Shown here in pieces: positions 1-10,230 of a stretch of DNA of 64,000 bases. The first letter of the stretch is position 1, and the number at the start of each line of letters is the position of its first letter. The position numbers were made by a program, and so were the translations under genes. The DNA is taken from the NCBI GenBank assembly GCA_016192455.1, contig JACPUC010000030.1:91454-155453 (forward strand), written 5' to 3'. The notes beneath the pieces were generated by a model. That model was not told the origin of the DNA. It did not search any database and was given only the letters and a program-made list of their open reading frames with translations. Source of the stretch: Candidatus Tectimicrobiota bacterium (GTDB lineage: Bacteria > JACPUC01).

Positions 1-552
1 CTGCAGCAGCTTCCGCCCGCGGTAGAGACGCGACATCACCGTCCCCATGGGGCAGCCGACAATGTCGGCGATCTCGCGGTAGGAGAACCCCTCCATGTCC
101 GAGAGGACGACCACGCTGCGGAACTCGCTGGGAAGCTGCTCGATCGCCCGCCGCACCTCATCGTGCACGGAATTCGCCAGGGCGATATCCTCCGGGTTGC
201 CGAGCATCTTCTGCGAGAAGTCGGCGCGCTGCTGCGGGTCGATGGTATTCTCCACCGTGGCGAAATCGACCTGCCCCGGTTCGCGCGACTGTTTAAAGTA
301 GTGATCCTTGTAAACGTTGATGAGGATTTTGAACATCCAGGCCTTGCAGTTCGTCCCCGGCTGAAACTGGTGGAAGAAGCGGAACGCCTTCAGGTAGGTC
401 TCCTGCACGAGGTCCTCGGCATCCTGCTTGTCGCGCGTCATGCGCAGGGCGGTGTTGTAGAGAGTCGGCATGAACTCCAGGGTGAGCGCCTCGAACGCCT
501 GCCGGTCTGCGCGTGGCGCCTCTGGGTTCTGTTTCTTCGTCGCGGCCGTCAT
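1..552 (-). CDS. ECF-family RNA polymerase sigma factor (C-terminus cut by window edge)
   Basis: Directs RNA polymerase to a stress or envelope regulon. The reading frame opens with ATG at 552 and is still open at base 1, so 184 residues are visible and only the extreme C-terminus is missing. Sigma region 2 is clear around residues 41-60 (DAEDLVQETYLKAF) and region 4 around residues 140-182 (GFSYREIADIVGCPMGTVMS, the helix-turn-helix). The long linker with DP and a preserved region-2 core resemble the SigR/SigH-like ECF groups. A cognate anti-sigma gene would lie to the left, outside the window. It is divergent from the acyl-CoA ligase. It differs in sequence from the second ECF sigma factor at 58059. 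Confidence 0.9.
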   Translation of the reverse strand, partial: MTAATKKQNPEAPRADRQAFEALTLEFMPTLYNTALRMTRDKQDAEDLVQETYLKAFRFFHQFQPGTNCKAWMFKILINVYKDHYFKQSREPGQVDFATVENTIDPQQRADFSQKMLGNPEDIALANSVHDEVRRAIEQLPSEFRSVVVLSDMEGFSYREIADIVGCPMGTVMSRLYRGRKLLQ

Positions 553-988
553 GCCTCGGGTTCCTCGCGCCTCTGCTTTCCGCCAGCCTCGCCCAGTGTC
601 ATCTGGAACGGCAGCAGGCGGTCTTCTATTCCGCCGCCTCCAGGGGCATCGCCGCTCTCGCCGCGGCGCGTCGGCATCGTGGCGCTATCATACCACGCCG
701 GCGGGTCCGTCGGCAGGCAATTCTCCCCCCGGCGACCGGCCGCGGCCCGCCAGCGATCACCTCGGGCCTCGGGCGCCCATCGCCCACGCATCTTTTGCCG
801 GCGCTTCCTTCCGCGGGATGTTGCCAAGGCTTGCCGGAGGGATGACTCCTCCCGCATGGTTTGCGCCAGCGGGGAAATTGTATACACTTCTGCCCTGTGG
901 AACGCTGGCGGGCGCAGTCGCCGGGCGTGTCGCTGCGCCGCCGTGCCCAAGTCTCTCTTCTCCCCTTCCTCGATGAGGCGTGCCGCGC
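553..988. other. Divergent intergenic region
   Basis: About 436 bases separate the divergent sigma factor and acyl-CoA ligase genes. The frames that are open across it look like GC-rich shadows with no recognisable protein. A TATACA-like hexamer near 890 could belong to a promoter for the ligase, but no convincing -35 box is at the right distance. I see nothing else in it. Confidence 0.4.
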
Positions 989-2590
989 ATGTCGATCTCC
1001 TTCCACCCCTATCCCATGGACATCCCGGAGCGCCTGAACATGGCCGATTGGGCCATCGACCGCTGGGTACGCCAGGGTCACGGCGACCGGGTGGCCTTCG
1101 TAGCCCCGCACCCTGCCGGCGGGGGCGACGCCATCCTGGAGCTCACCTACGCTGCCATGCAGGAGCGCATGAACCGCGCCGGCAATGCCATGCGCGCCCT
1201 CGGGGTGGGGCGAGGCGAGCGGGTCCTGGTGCGCAGCCAGAACACGCCGGAGATCCTCGCCATCGTGCTGGGGTGTTTGAAGATCGGCGCCGTGCCGATG
1301 GCCGTCTCCTCGCTCTTCCGCTCCGAGGAGCTCGCCTACATCTTGCGCAACAGCGAGGCCGCCGTCGCCGTCTCCTCCCAGGAGCTGGCGGGGCCCCTGC
1401 GGGCCATCAGGCAGCGTGTTCCCACCTTGAAAACCCTCGCCACCCTCGGCGGCAGCGAAGCCGGCGAGACCGCCCTCGAGCCGCTGCTCGCCGCCTCGTC
1501 CGCCGAGCTCGCCTGCGCCGACACCCGCCGCGACGAGGCCGCCTTCGTCTTCTACACCTCCGGCACCTCGGGGAACCCAAAGGGCATCTGCCAGGCGCAT
1601 CGCTACGTCATCGGCGCCCTCGATCCCCTGGCCCGCTTCCTGGTCCAGTTTCAGCCCCACGAGCGCATGTACAACCCGCATGAGATCAGCTTCAGCTACG
1701 CCTTCGGGTGGACCTTCTTCATGCCGCTGCTGGTGGGCGCCTCTAGCATCCTGCACCTGGGGCGCATCGAGCCGCGCTCGCTCCTGCAGAATATCCAGCG
1801 CTTCCGGCCGCAGATTCTCGCCTCGGTGCCGACGCTCTACAACGCCATGATGGCGCTCGACGACCGCCAGGCCTACGACATGCGCTCCCTGCGCCTCATC
1901 ATCTCCGCCGGCGCGCCCCTGCACCAGGAGCTGCACGCGGAGATGCGCGCCTACTTCGGCTGCGAGGTGCGCGAGGCCATCGGCCAGTCGGAGAGCCAGA
2001 CCTTCATCGGCCAGTGGGGCGACCGGCCCAGGAAGCCGGGGTCGCTCGGCTACCCCCTGCCGAGCTATCACATCCGCATCCTCGACGAGGAGGGGAAGGA
2101 CTGTCCCCCCGGCGCCATCGGCTCCATCGCCATCCGCGACGACCACCCGTCGCTCTTCATCGCCTATCAGGGCCTGCCGCAGTTCTGGCAGGCGAACCAC
2201 CGCGACGGTTGGTACCACACGGGCGACATGGGGCATCTCGACGGAGAGGGCTGCATCTGGTTCGACGCGCGCGGCGATGACCTCATCAAGAGCCGCGGCT
2301 ACCTCGTCTCACCGGACGAGATCGAGCGGGTCCTGGCAGGCCATCCCGCGGTGGCGGAGGTGGGCGTGATCGGCGTGCCGGATGCGTACTACGGCCGGCG
2401 CCTGCGGGCCTACGTGGCGCTGCGGCCCGGCGCCGCGGCAGGCGAGGAGGAGCTGAAGCAGCACGTGCGCGAGCGCCTCGCCCCCTTCAAGACGCCGCAG
2501 GAGGTGGTTTTTCTACCGGCCATGCCGCGCACCGCCACGGGCAAACTGCAGCGCGTTACCCTGCGCCGGCTGATGGAGACGCAGGGGTGA
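989..2590 (+). CDS. AMP-forming acyl-CoA synthetase (benzoate/aryl-CoA ligase-like)
   Basis: Activates a carboxylic acid with ATP and CoA to an acyl-CoA. The 533-residue protein has the ANL superfamily signatures: the P-loop-like YTSGTSGNPKG at about residues 189-199, the WYHTGD motif near 410, the hinge region RGDDLIKSRGYLVSPDEIE, and the C-terminal GKLQR lysine that catalyses adenylation. Overall form resembles benzoate- and 2-aminobenzoate-CoA ligases. I prefer ATG 989 over an in-frame GTG at 980 because the gagg at 975-978 is at proper spacing only for 989. The CoA-transferase-like pair lies downstream, separated by a short opposite-strand gene, so a role in an aromatic or ring-cleavage acyl-CoA pathway is plausible but inferred. 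Confidence 0.9.
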   Translation: MSISFHPYPMDIPERLNMADWAIDRWVRQGHGDRVAFVAPHPAGGGDAILELTYAAMQERMNRAGNAMRALGVGRGERVLVRSQNTPEILAIVLGCLKIGAVPMAVSSLFRSEELAYILRNSEAAVAVSSQELAGPLRAIRQRVPTLKTLATLGGSEAGETALEPLLAASSAELACADTRRDEAAFVFYTSGTSGNPKGICQAHRYVIGALDPLARFLVQFQPHERMYNPHEISFSYAFGWTFFMPLLVGASSILHLGRIEPRSLLQNIQRFRPQILASVPTLYNAMMALDDRQAYDMRSLRLIISAGAPLHQELHAEMRAYFGCEVREAIGQSESQTFIGQWGDRPRKPGSLGYPLPSYHIRILDEEGKDCPPGAIGSIAIRDDHPSLFIAYQGLPQFWQANHRDGWYHTGDMGHLDGEGCIWFDARGDDLIKSRGYLVSPDEIERVLAGHPAVAEVGVIGVPDAYYGRRLRAYVALRPGAAAGEEELKQHVRERLAPFKTPQEVVFLPAMPRTATGKLQRVTLRRLMETQG

Positions 2591-2679
2591 ACGTTGCCTC
2601 CGCAACGGCCAGGCAGAGACCGGTGCGCGGCGATGCGATCAGGAAGAGCGGCAAGGGGGTGGCGCGGGCCGTCGCGGCG

Positions 2680-3012
2680 CTAGTTTCGGCTGACGCTCTC
2701 GTACAGCTTCTGGAAATCGGTCTTCACGTCATCGAGCCAGGTGACGCCGATCCACCTGAAGCGTGGCACGAGGTACTTGCTCGCCTGCGAGGAGAGATCG
2801 AAGAGGAAGTGCTGGTAGACCTGCTCGGCGCTCTGGGCCTGTGTGCGGTACTCCTGCGCCAGCCGCTTCATGACGATCTGGGCGTAGTTGAACATGGCGA
2901 AGCGTTCGTTCTCCTCCTTCTTGTCATACGGGTTCTCGGCATTCATGACCGGAAGGAACACCCGTTCATTGAGGAACTGCAGAAGCTTGTCACGCGCCAT
3001 CGAGTCTGCCAT
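2680..3012 (-). CDS. Hypothetical protein, 110 residues
   Basis: I do not recognise a named family. It is an acidic/basic mixed soluble protein with no signal peptide or membrane segment, containing NERVFLPVMNAENPYDKKEE early and an aromatic C-terminal half (YLVPRFRWIGVTWLDDVKTD). Codon usage and composition look like a real gene: amino-acid usage is balanced, unlike the Arg/Pro/Ala-rich shadow frames here. The start is set by AGGTAGGAAGGG just upstream of ATG 3012 rather than the in-frame ATG at 3039. It lies on the strand opposite its neighbours, between the acyl-CoA ligase and the CoA-transferase subunits. Confidence 0.75.
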   Translation of the reverse strand: MADSMARDKLLQFLNERVFLPVMNAENPYDKKEENERFAMFNYAQIVMKRLAQEYRTQAQSAEQVYQHFLFDLSSQASKYLVPRFRWIGVTWLDDVKTDFQKLYESVSRN

Positions 3013-3383
3013 GCCCTTCCTACCTCTCTGCAATGCCATCGTCTGGGCGCACTCCGCGAGGGTACCCGGCGTGCGCGTGCGCTGCCCCCCTTCCGCGAGC
3101 CATGGTAGATTCTCATCTTAGCAGACCTCTCCCCGCCTGCCAAGACGTGCGGGGAAGGCGGCCGCGCGACAAGGAGTCCTGGGGGAAACCGCGCTTTGAC
3201 TCGAGCGGCGGGGCGGAGGGCTGAAATCCCCTTGCAAACTCACGGAGCTGGCCCGATGCTACGAGGGGAAGAGGCGGTTGGAGGTTATGAGCGCGGACGG
3301 TCCGCGCCACGTGCGCCTGGCTCGCCGGGGACGAGGAGCGGCGGGCAGGGTCGTGGCGCGCTTCTAGCAACGAGGAGACGAGG
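3013..3383. other. Intergenic region upstream of the CoA-transferase genes
   Basis: About 370 bases with no credible gene. A GAGGAGACGAG ribosome binding site at 3372-3382 serves the GTG start at 3384. I see no convincing promoter hexamers. Confidence 0.4.
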
Positions 3384-4262
3384 GTGGGGTATCCGCAGCT
3401 CTGCACGTTGCGCGAGGCGGTGACGGAGGTGCCGCAGGGGGCCTTCATCGTCATGGCGGGGACGAACGACATGGCGCCGATGGCGCTGGTGCGCGAGCTC
3501 GTGCGCCAACGCAAGCGGGGCCTGCGCGTCATCACGGCGCCCACCGGCGGCTTGAACGTTGATCTCCTCATCGGGGCGGGGTGCCTTGCGAGCCTCGAAC
3601 TCTCGGCCGTCTCCCTGGGCGAGTTCGGCGCGGCGCCGCACTTCCGTCGCGCCGCCGAGACGCGGAGCCTCGACCTCAGGGATACGACCTGACCCGCCGT
3701 GCTCGCGGCGCTCCAGGCTGGAGCGCAGGCCCTCCCCTTCGTGCCGGTGCGCGGTCTCCTGGAGAGCGACCTCCTGCGCACGCGCCCCGACTACAAGGTC
3801 GTTGCGAACCCCTTTGACGAGAGCGAACAGATCGTCCTCGTGCCGGCGCTGCGGCCGGAGTTCGCGCTGCTCCACGGCTTCCAGGCCGATGCCCATGGCA
3901 ATGTGCTGCTGCCGGGCGGCCTGGACGGCGTGCTCGCGGCGCAGGCGGCCGAGCGCGTCATCGTGACGGTGGAGGAGCTGGTGGATCACGATCTGTTCGA
4001 GCACCCGCGTCCCGGCGTGGTGCTGCCGGCGCTCTATGTGGAGAGCGTCGTCCTGGCGCCCTCCGGCGCGCGCCCCACGGGCTGTCCGGGATACTACGAG
4101 GTGGATGGCGCGGCGATCCAGGACTACCTGAGAGCGGCGGCTGACCCCACCGCCTTCGCGGCCTACCTGGCGCGCTCCGTGCTCCGCCCCGAAGGCGAGG
4201 AGGGCGGCCGCGAGGACTTCGAGACCGCAGGAGCCGCCGGGGGGAAGCGCGTGGGCAGCTAG
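3384..4262 (+). CDS. CoA-transferase-family alpha subunit (GctA/IpdA-like), predicted selenoprotein with Sec103
   Basis: The frame from GTG 3384 to the stop at 4262 encodes 292 residues interrupted only by one TGA at 3690-3692 (codon 103). Both halves match one continuous class I CoA-transferase alpha subunit: MAGTNDMAPMALVRELVRQ (nucleotide-fold start) before the TGA, and LPFVPVRGLLESD plus FDESEQIVLVPALRPEFALLH after it. No frame shift is needed, and the TGA sits in DTT-U-PAVLAALQAG. A perfect 7-bp hairpin with loop AGGCT follows at 3708-3726, its loop 22 nt after the TGA, as in bacterial SECIS elements. In the IpdA ring-cleaving hydrolases a catalytic Glu lies at about this position (alignment from memory). 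Alternatives are a nonsense mutation or sequencing error. The beta subunit follows at 4549. Confidence 0.8.
3708..3726 (+). promoter_or_regulatory. Candidate bacterial SECIS hairpin in the CoA-transferase alpha gene
   Basis: GCGCTCC (3708-3714) pairs perfectly with GGAGCGC (3720-3726) around a five-base loop AGGCT. The loop starts 22 nt after the TGA at 3690-3692 and has G at position 2. These values fit the published bacterial SECIS model (loop 3-14 nt, G in the first two positions, 16-37 nt spacing). The loop resembles that of E. coli fdhF. Confidence 0.7.
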
Positions 4263-4548
4263 GGCCGTGGCCCGGCGTTTCGGTGCGGCATGGCGGGGCG
4301 TGATTCGGCGGCAGGCATGGTGCGAGGCAACCGTCTCCCACCGCCTGCCGGTGGGTTGCATCCGCTTCGTCGTCGCTCCCCTCAGCGCGGTCGCCTTGAC
4401 CAGTGGCAGAGGCGTAGGCTGGGAGGGCGGGGGATCAAGGCCCCTCAGCCAACGTGAGCCTTCGTGACGCGGCACGGATGCCGCGCGCGCGCCGGAGCCC
4501 AGCAGGCGACGACTCCCTCAGAGGTGCGACGCGGCGGGAGGAGCGTGA
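4263..4548. other. Spacer between CoA-transferase subunits
   Basis: A 286-base spacer, unusually long for a two-subunit enzyme. No ORF with a recognisable product is present. A GGGAGGAG ribosome binding site precedes ATG 4549. Confidence 0.4.
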
Positions 4549-5307
4549 ATGGAGGCGGAAGCGTCCTGGACACAAGCGGAGATGCTGGCCTGCATCATCG
4601 CGCGCGAGCTGCGCGACGGCGAGACCGTCGGCGTGGGAGCCGCCTCTCCCGTGCCCGCCGCGGCAGCCCTGCTGGCCCGGGCCAGCCACGCGCCGACGCT
4701 CTGCCCGCTCATCATCGGCAGCCCCGCCCACTTCCCCTTCCGGGGCGGCAGCAAGGAGTTCTTCGATTTCGCCCAGCGCGGCGGCCTGGACGTCTTCTTC
4801 CTCAGCGGCGCCCAGATCGACCTGCGCGCGAACATCAACCTCCACTGCATCGGGCCGTACGAGGCGCCCAGCGTGCGGCTGCCGGGAGCGCGCGGCTCCG
4901 CCATGCTCTACTACATGGCGCGCCGCACCATCCTCTTCCGCACCGAGCACACGCCGCGGGTGTTCGTGCCGCGCGTTGATTTCATCACCAGCCCCGGCGC
5001 CAGCTCGGCCGGCGTGTTTCGGCGCGGGGGGCCGGACAAGGTCATCACCCCGCTGCTCACCTTCCGCTTCAATCAGCAGGCGGGGGAGCTGGAGCTGGCC
5101 GGCCTGCACCCCGGCGTGAGCCTCGACGCGGCGCGCGCGCAGACCGGATTCCCGCTGCGCTGGCAAGGCGGCGAGGCGCCGCGCGTGGCGCCGCCGACGG
5201 CGGAGGAGCTGGCGGTCCTGCGCGAGCGCGTGCGCGACGAGCTCGCGCCCATCTATCCGCGCTTCGCGGCAGGCCAGATCAAGGCGCCGCACGCGGCGCA
5301 GCCCTGA
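4549..5307 (+). CDS. CoA-transferase-family beta subunit (GctB/IpdB-like)
   Basis: Partner of the alpha subunit at 3384. The 252-residue protein shows the class I CoA-transferase beta fold: CIIARELRDGETVGVGAASP at the start, a central NLHCIGPYEAPSVRLPGARG, and KVITPLLTFRFN followed by the LELAGLHPGVSLD segment typical of GctB/IpdB. I do not see the classical catalytic Glu-x-Gly (EN/SxxG) of true CoA-transferases in the expected place, which would fit a hydrolase of the IpdAB type rather than a CoA transfer reaction; this is inference. RBS GGGAGGAG lies directly upstream. It contains no in-frame TGA. Confidence 0.85.
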   Translation: MEAEASWTQAEMLACIIARELRDGETVGVGAASPVPAAAALLARASHAPTLCPLIIGSPAHFPFRGGSKEFFDFAQRGGLDVFFLSGAQIDLRANINLHCIGPYEAPSVRLPGARGSAMLYYMARRTILFRTEHTPRVFVPRVDFITSPGASSAGVFRRGGPDKVITPLLTFRFNQQAGELELAGLHPGVSLDAARAQTGFPLRWQGGEAPRVAPPTAEELAVLRERVRDELAPIYPRFAAGQIKAPHAAQP

Positions 5308-5480
5308 GTGGCAAGGCCCTCCCCGCCCCTCCAGCCTCGACGGCTGCGGCGGCGCAGCAGCACGTAGTCCCGCCCGCCGATCTCCCTCCATCCTATCTCC
5401 ACGTCTATGGCAAGCCTTCGGCGCCGGTCGTTGGGCGGCGTTCCCCTAGGGTATCGCGAAGCAGGGCGAGGCTATTTTTC

Positions 5481-5509
5481 TTGCAAAACGCCAACGCCGA
5501 CACTATCAT
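5481..5509 (+). promoter_or_regulatory. Sigma-70-type promoter
   Basis: TTGCAA at 5481-5486, a 17-base spacer, then TATCAT at 5504-5509. It would give a leader of about 200 nt ahead of the secreted protein at 5718. The leader holds a 7-bp hairpin (AGCTCCG at 5638-5644 with CGGAGCT at 5654-5660). Confidence 0.55.
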
Positions 5510-5717
5510 TGGGTCCTCTCTGTCAAGGACCTGCGCAGGTGGCTGGGGGCGCAGGGGCAGCGGCTGTGCCGCTCGCGACGAGGCGGAGCGGCGTGGCGGG
5601 CGATGAGGCCGTAGTCCCGCGGAGGCGCCGTGGCATGAGCTCCGGGTAAGCGACGGAGCTGTTCAACAAGCGACAAGGGTGCTGGCGAGTGCCCATCGCA
5701 GGGGAGGCGTAAAGAGG

Positions 5718-7076
5718 ATGAAGAGGTATCGTGGTGCGAATGCAGCGCGTCGGGCCGTTGTGGCGGGGGTTGCCATAGCGGTGCTTCTCCTCAGTGGCTC
5801 CCTGGTCCTGGCGCAGCGTCCCTTTGGTCCGCCTTCGGGGGATCAAGCCGGAGTGCGACCCGAGGTGCCGTCGCCGCCGCCGCCGCCGCCGCCGCCGGGT
5901 GAGCCCAGCAAGCCACCCGTGCCGAGCAGTCTGGCGGATCTGTTGGTGGGATTGCGGCCGAGCGGCGGCGGCGCGCCGCAGGCCGGAACAGGTCCTGATA
6001 TCAATGCCACCTTCTCCGGCCAGGTGCCGGGGTTCATTCCTCTGAACATCGAAGTCAATATCACGGAATCCGAGGGGGCGATCAGCGGCTCGGTGAACGT
6101 GCTCCAGGGTCAAACGCTCTTGACCGAGTTCGGCATGAGCGGGGAGTATGATCGCCAGATGCGCAAGGTGACGTTGAGCATCCAGCTCGATCCGCCGCTG
6201 TCGCTGAGCGGCGAAGTCTCTCCCGATGGGAACATGATCGAGACCGACCTGGGGATCGTGCTCTTTCGCGGCGGTGGACGTGGGAGCCCCGTGGAGGGGC
6301 TGTTCATCGGCTCCCTGGGCGTCTTCCAGGTGCCCCTCCTGGGCGAGATCGATATCAGCCTGAGCGTGGAACTCTTTGAAGCGGAACCTGGGAGTGTGGA
6401 TGGGTTCTTCGACACCCGCGTGGGCGGCGAGTTCCTCGGTTTCGGCGAGGTGCGGGGGAGCGCGGCGCCCGCCGATCAGAGCGGCGCCCGCCATCTCACG
6501 CTCACGTTCTTCTTCCAAGACCGCACCGAGGTGACCGTGGAGGCGGTGCTGCCCTTCGATCAGCGCGTCCTCGAGGTGCCGCAGTTCCAGTTGCTGCTCC
6601 ACCGGGGCCGCTTCCTGGATGGCACGGTGGAGGAGATCGGCGAGGACCAGTTCACCATCTTCAACGAGTTCAGCGAGGAGCGGTTTGTGGTGCGCGTCAG
6701 CCGCAACACCCGCTTCCTCCTCGGCCCCTCTATTCTTGCTACGCACGCTGAGGACGTGGAGGGCGAAGCCCTGGAGGAGGACGCGCTGGATTTCGTCGAC
6801 GAGGGCGTTCTGCGCGGCAAGGCCGGCTTGCAGGCCCTGCGGCAGGGTGAGTTCGCCTTCGTCTTGGCCATCGAAGGGCTGCCCGATGAACCATTGCTGG
6901 CGCTGGAGGTGGAGCAGGGGGGCTTCTTCGATGAGGGCGAACTCGACTTTGAGGAGAACGACGACTCGCTGAGTGATGGGTTCGCCGATGGTGGGTCGCT
7001 CGACTGCGCGCCGGACGATACCGCGTGCCTGGCCGGCCTTGCCGGTGTCGACTCACTATTTGGCAATGGCTCCTGA
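5718..7076 (+). CDS. Secreted proline-rich protein with DUF5666-like segment
   Basis: Function unknown; exported. An N-terminal signal peptide (about residues 1-33, hydrophobic VVAGVAIAVLLLSGSLVLAQ) is followed by a low-complexity proline tract of eight Pro, then beta-rich sequence. A stretch near residue 310 (DGTVEEIGEDQFTIFNEFSE) resembles the DUF5666 repeat that binds or stabilises metals in some secreted proteins. The C-terminal 60 residues are very acidic (DEGELDFEENDD) and end with a CAPDDTACLAG cysteine pair. ATG 5718 is chosen because GGGGAGG and AGAGG precede it; an in-frame start at 5679 would put 13 residues ahead of the signal. It stands alone between a promoter and a strong hairpin terminator. 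Confidence 0.8.
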   Translation: MKRYRGANAARRAVVAGVAIAVLLLSGSLVLAQRPFGPPSGDQAGVRPEVPSPPPPPPPPGEPSKPPVPSSLADLLVGLRPSGGGAPQAGTGPDINATFSGQVPGFIPLNIEVNITESEGAISGSVNVLQGQTLLTEFGMSGEYDRQMRKVTLSIQLDPPLSLSGEVSPDGNMIETDLGIVLFRGGGRGSPVEGLFIGSLGVFQVPLLGEIDISLSVELFEAEPGSVDGFFDTRVGGEFLGFGEVRGSAAPADQSGARHLTLTFFFQDRTEVTVEAVLPFDQRVLEVPQFQLLLHRGRFLDGTVEEIGEDQFTIFNEFSEERFVVRVSRNTRFLLGPSILATHAEDVEGEALEEDALDFVDEGVLRGKAGLQALRQGEFAFVLAIEGLPDEPLLALEVEQGGFFDEGELDFEENDDSLSDGFADGGSLDCAPDDTACLAGLAGVDSLFGNGS

Positions 7077-7121
7077 TTGCGCTTCGTGGCCGCGCCGCAC
7101 GTTCCCGCCCGCAGTAACGAA

Positions 7122-7150
7122 AATGGGGCGCCCGTGGGGGGCGCCCCATT
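7122..7150. terminator. Strong convergent hairpin terminator
   Basis: A perfect 12-bp stem, AATGGGGCGCCC (7122-7133) with GGGCGCCCCATT (7139-7150), with a 5-base loop. It lies between the plus-strand secreted protein and minus-strand thiC. The flanking A and T residues suit use in both directions, although the T-run is short. Confidence 0.75.
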
Positions 7151-7206
7151 GTTGTTGACGCGCCGGCCGCCGGTCGCCGGTCGCCGTGCCGGGGACTCCC
7201 CCCATC

Positions 7207-8746
<1,540 letters not shown>

Positions 8747-8770
8747 GATCGTTCGCTGGTTGGTAGGTGA

Positions 8771-8799
8771 AGTGTAGGCCGCGCGCGCCGCAAAATCAA
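8771..8799 (-). promoter_or_regulatory. thiC promoter
   Basis: On the minus strand TTGATT (8794-8799), a 17-base spacer and TACACT (8771-8776). Transcription would start near 8764, just ahead of the TPP riboswitch. Confidence 0.55.
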
Positions 8800-9171
8800 G
8801 CACGGAGTGCGGCATGCGGGGCCTCGCCGCGATACCCGGCCAGCGGCGCATGCTGAGCGGTCGCACGGCGCCGCCGACGCGCCTCGAGTCTTCGGCGGCA
8901 CGAGACCAGCGAGCGCCGAGGCCCACTGCTTTCTCCCGGCCATCCCCCCAACACTCGCCCCCCAGCCCCGCGCCGATCTCCCATGGCGGGGTGTCCGCCG
9001 TTGCGTTATCTTTAGCAAAACTCGCCGCCAGGACAGGCGGCGAGGTTCCTGGCGCTCCAACCCGACGACCGCAACGGCGAGTCTCTCAAGGCCGGCGCGG
9101 CGGTGGAGGGCTGGCGGTGGCGCGCTGTCCGCGCGCGGCGGAGCCTGCCGCCGGCGGGGAGGGAACGGGGC
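8800..9171. other. Divergent intergenic region
   Basis: About 370 bases between the thiC promoter and the plus-strand cupin gene. Nothing recognisable beyond the ribosome binding site GGGGAGGG near 9157. Confidence 0.35.
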
Positions 9172-10230
9172 ATGAAGACCATGGAAGCGGCCATGGCGAA
9201 GACGCCGCAGGCGTACTTCCAGGAGGTGGCGCGCTACAAGACGGAGCCGCTCTGGATGCGCCTGGCGGAGGTCCTCACGAACGAGCCGCCGGTGCGCGCC
9301 CTCCCCTGCCTCTGGCGGTATGCCGACATTCGCCCGCTGCTCCTCCGCGCCGGCGAGCTCCTGACCGCGGCGGAGGCCGAGCGCCGCGTGCTCATGCTCA
9401 TGAACCCCGGCCTCGAGGGAGAGGTGGCCGCCACGCAGACGCTCTACGCGGGGCTGCAGCTCATCCTTCCCAGCGAGATCGCGCCGACCCATCGCCACTC
9501 CCCGGCGGCCTTCCGCTTCATCGTCGAGGGGGAGGGGGCTTACACCTCCGTGAACGGCGAGCGCCTCATCATGCACCCGGGCGATCTCATCCTGACGCCG
9601 GCCTGGGCCTGGCACGACCACGGCAACGAGACGGACGCCCCCACCGTTTGGCTTGATGGCCTCGACGTGCCCTTGGTGAAGGGGCTGGGCGCTGTCTTTG
9701 CGCAGCCGTATGCCGCCGGCACTCACCCCGTGGCGCGACCCGACAACGCCTCCTTGGGGCTTTACGGCGCCGGCGGCATGCTGCCCCTGGGCGCGGCGCA
9801 CGACGGCCCCCACTCGCCCCTGCCGATCTACCCCTGGAAGCAGGCCAGGACCGCCCTCGAGCAGGCCGGCGCGCCGACCACGCCGCACGACGGCGTCATC
9901 TTCGAGTACGTCAACCCGCTGACCGGCGGCCCGATCTTCCCCACCATGTCGGCCTACGTGCAGATGCTGCGTCCGGGCGAGCAGACGCGCCGCCACCGCC
10001 ACATGTCGAGCCACGTCATGCACGTCGTCAGCGGCAGCGGCGTCAGCATCATCGGCGATGCGCGCCTGGAGTGGCGCGCCAAGGACACCTTCGCCCAACC
10101 CGGCTGGATGTGGCACGAGCACCGGAACCTCTCGGCGAGCGAGCTGGCGTTCCTCTTCTCCTTCTCGGATCGGCCGGTGCTCGAGCGCTGCGGCCTCTAC
10201 CGTGAAGAGGATCGCGGACCGCAGGGATAG
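9172..10230 (+). CDS. Bicupin dioxygenase, gentisate 1,2-dioxygenase-like
   Basis: Probably an Fe(II) ring-cleavage dioxygenase for gentisate or a salicylate-type substrate. The 352-residue protein has two cupin domains. The N-terminal one holds the metal motif PTHRHSPAAFRFIVEGEGAY with the second histidine in WAWHDHGNET; the C-terminal one has TRRHRHMSSHVMHVV and WMWHEHRN. It is related to the minus-strand protein at 19553 but clearly not identical. ATG 9172 follows GGGGAGGGAACGGGGC. The MBL hydrolase gene begins 129 bases downstream on the same strand, so the two may be cotranscribed. Exact substrate is unknown. Confidence 0.85.
   Translation: MKTMEAAMAKTPQAYFQEVARYKTEPLWMRLAEVLTNEPPVRALPCLWRYADIRPLLLRAGELLTAAEAERRVLMLMNPGLEGEVAATQTLYAGLQLILPSEIAPTHRHSPAAFRFIVEGEGAYTSVNGERLIMHPGDLILTPAWAWHDHGNETDAPTVWLDGLDVPLVKGLGAVFAQPYAAGTHPVARPDNASLGLYGAGGMLPLGAAHDGPHSPLPIYPWKQARTALEQAGAPTTPHDGVIFEYVNPLTGGPIFPTMSAYVQMLRPGEQTRRHRHMSSHVMHVVSGSGVSIIGDARLEWRAKDTFAQPGWMWHEHRNLSASELAFLFSFSDRPVLERCGLYREEDRGPQG

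Noticed and set aside
626..2236. Long minus-strand open frame opposite the acyl-CoA ligase, and similar long frames opposite thiC, ubiD, rnr, pilT and the molybdoenzyme
   Set aside because: High GC creates long antisense frames. Their translations are Arg/Ala/Gly/His-rich with no family features, while the other strand encodes clear proteins.
3384..4262. Pseudogene interpretation of the CoA-transferase alpha subunit
   Set aside because: Only one in-frame TGA, no frameshift, both halves well conserved, intact partner gene, and a SECIS-like hairpin at the right distance. Sec is the better reading, although a sequence error cannot be excluded.
5516..5717. Riboswitch (c-di-GMP type) in the leader of the secreted protein
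   Set aside because: A 7-bp hairpin is present but the conserved core sequences of known c-di-GMP aptamers are not.
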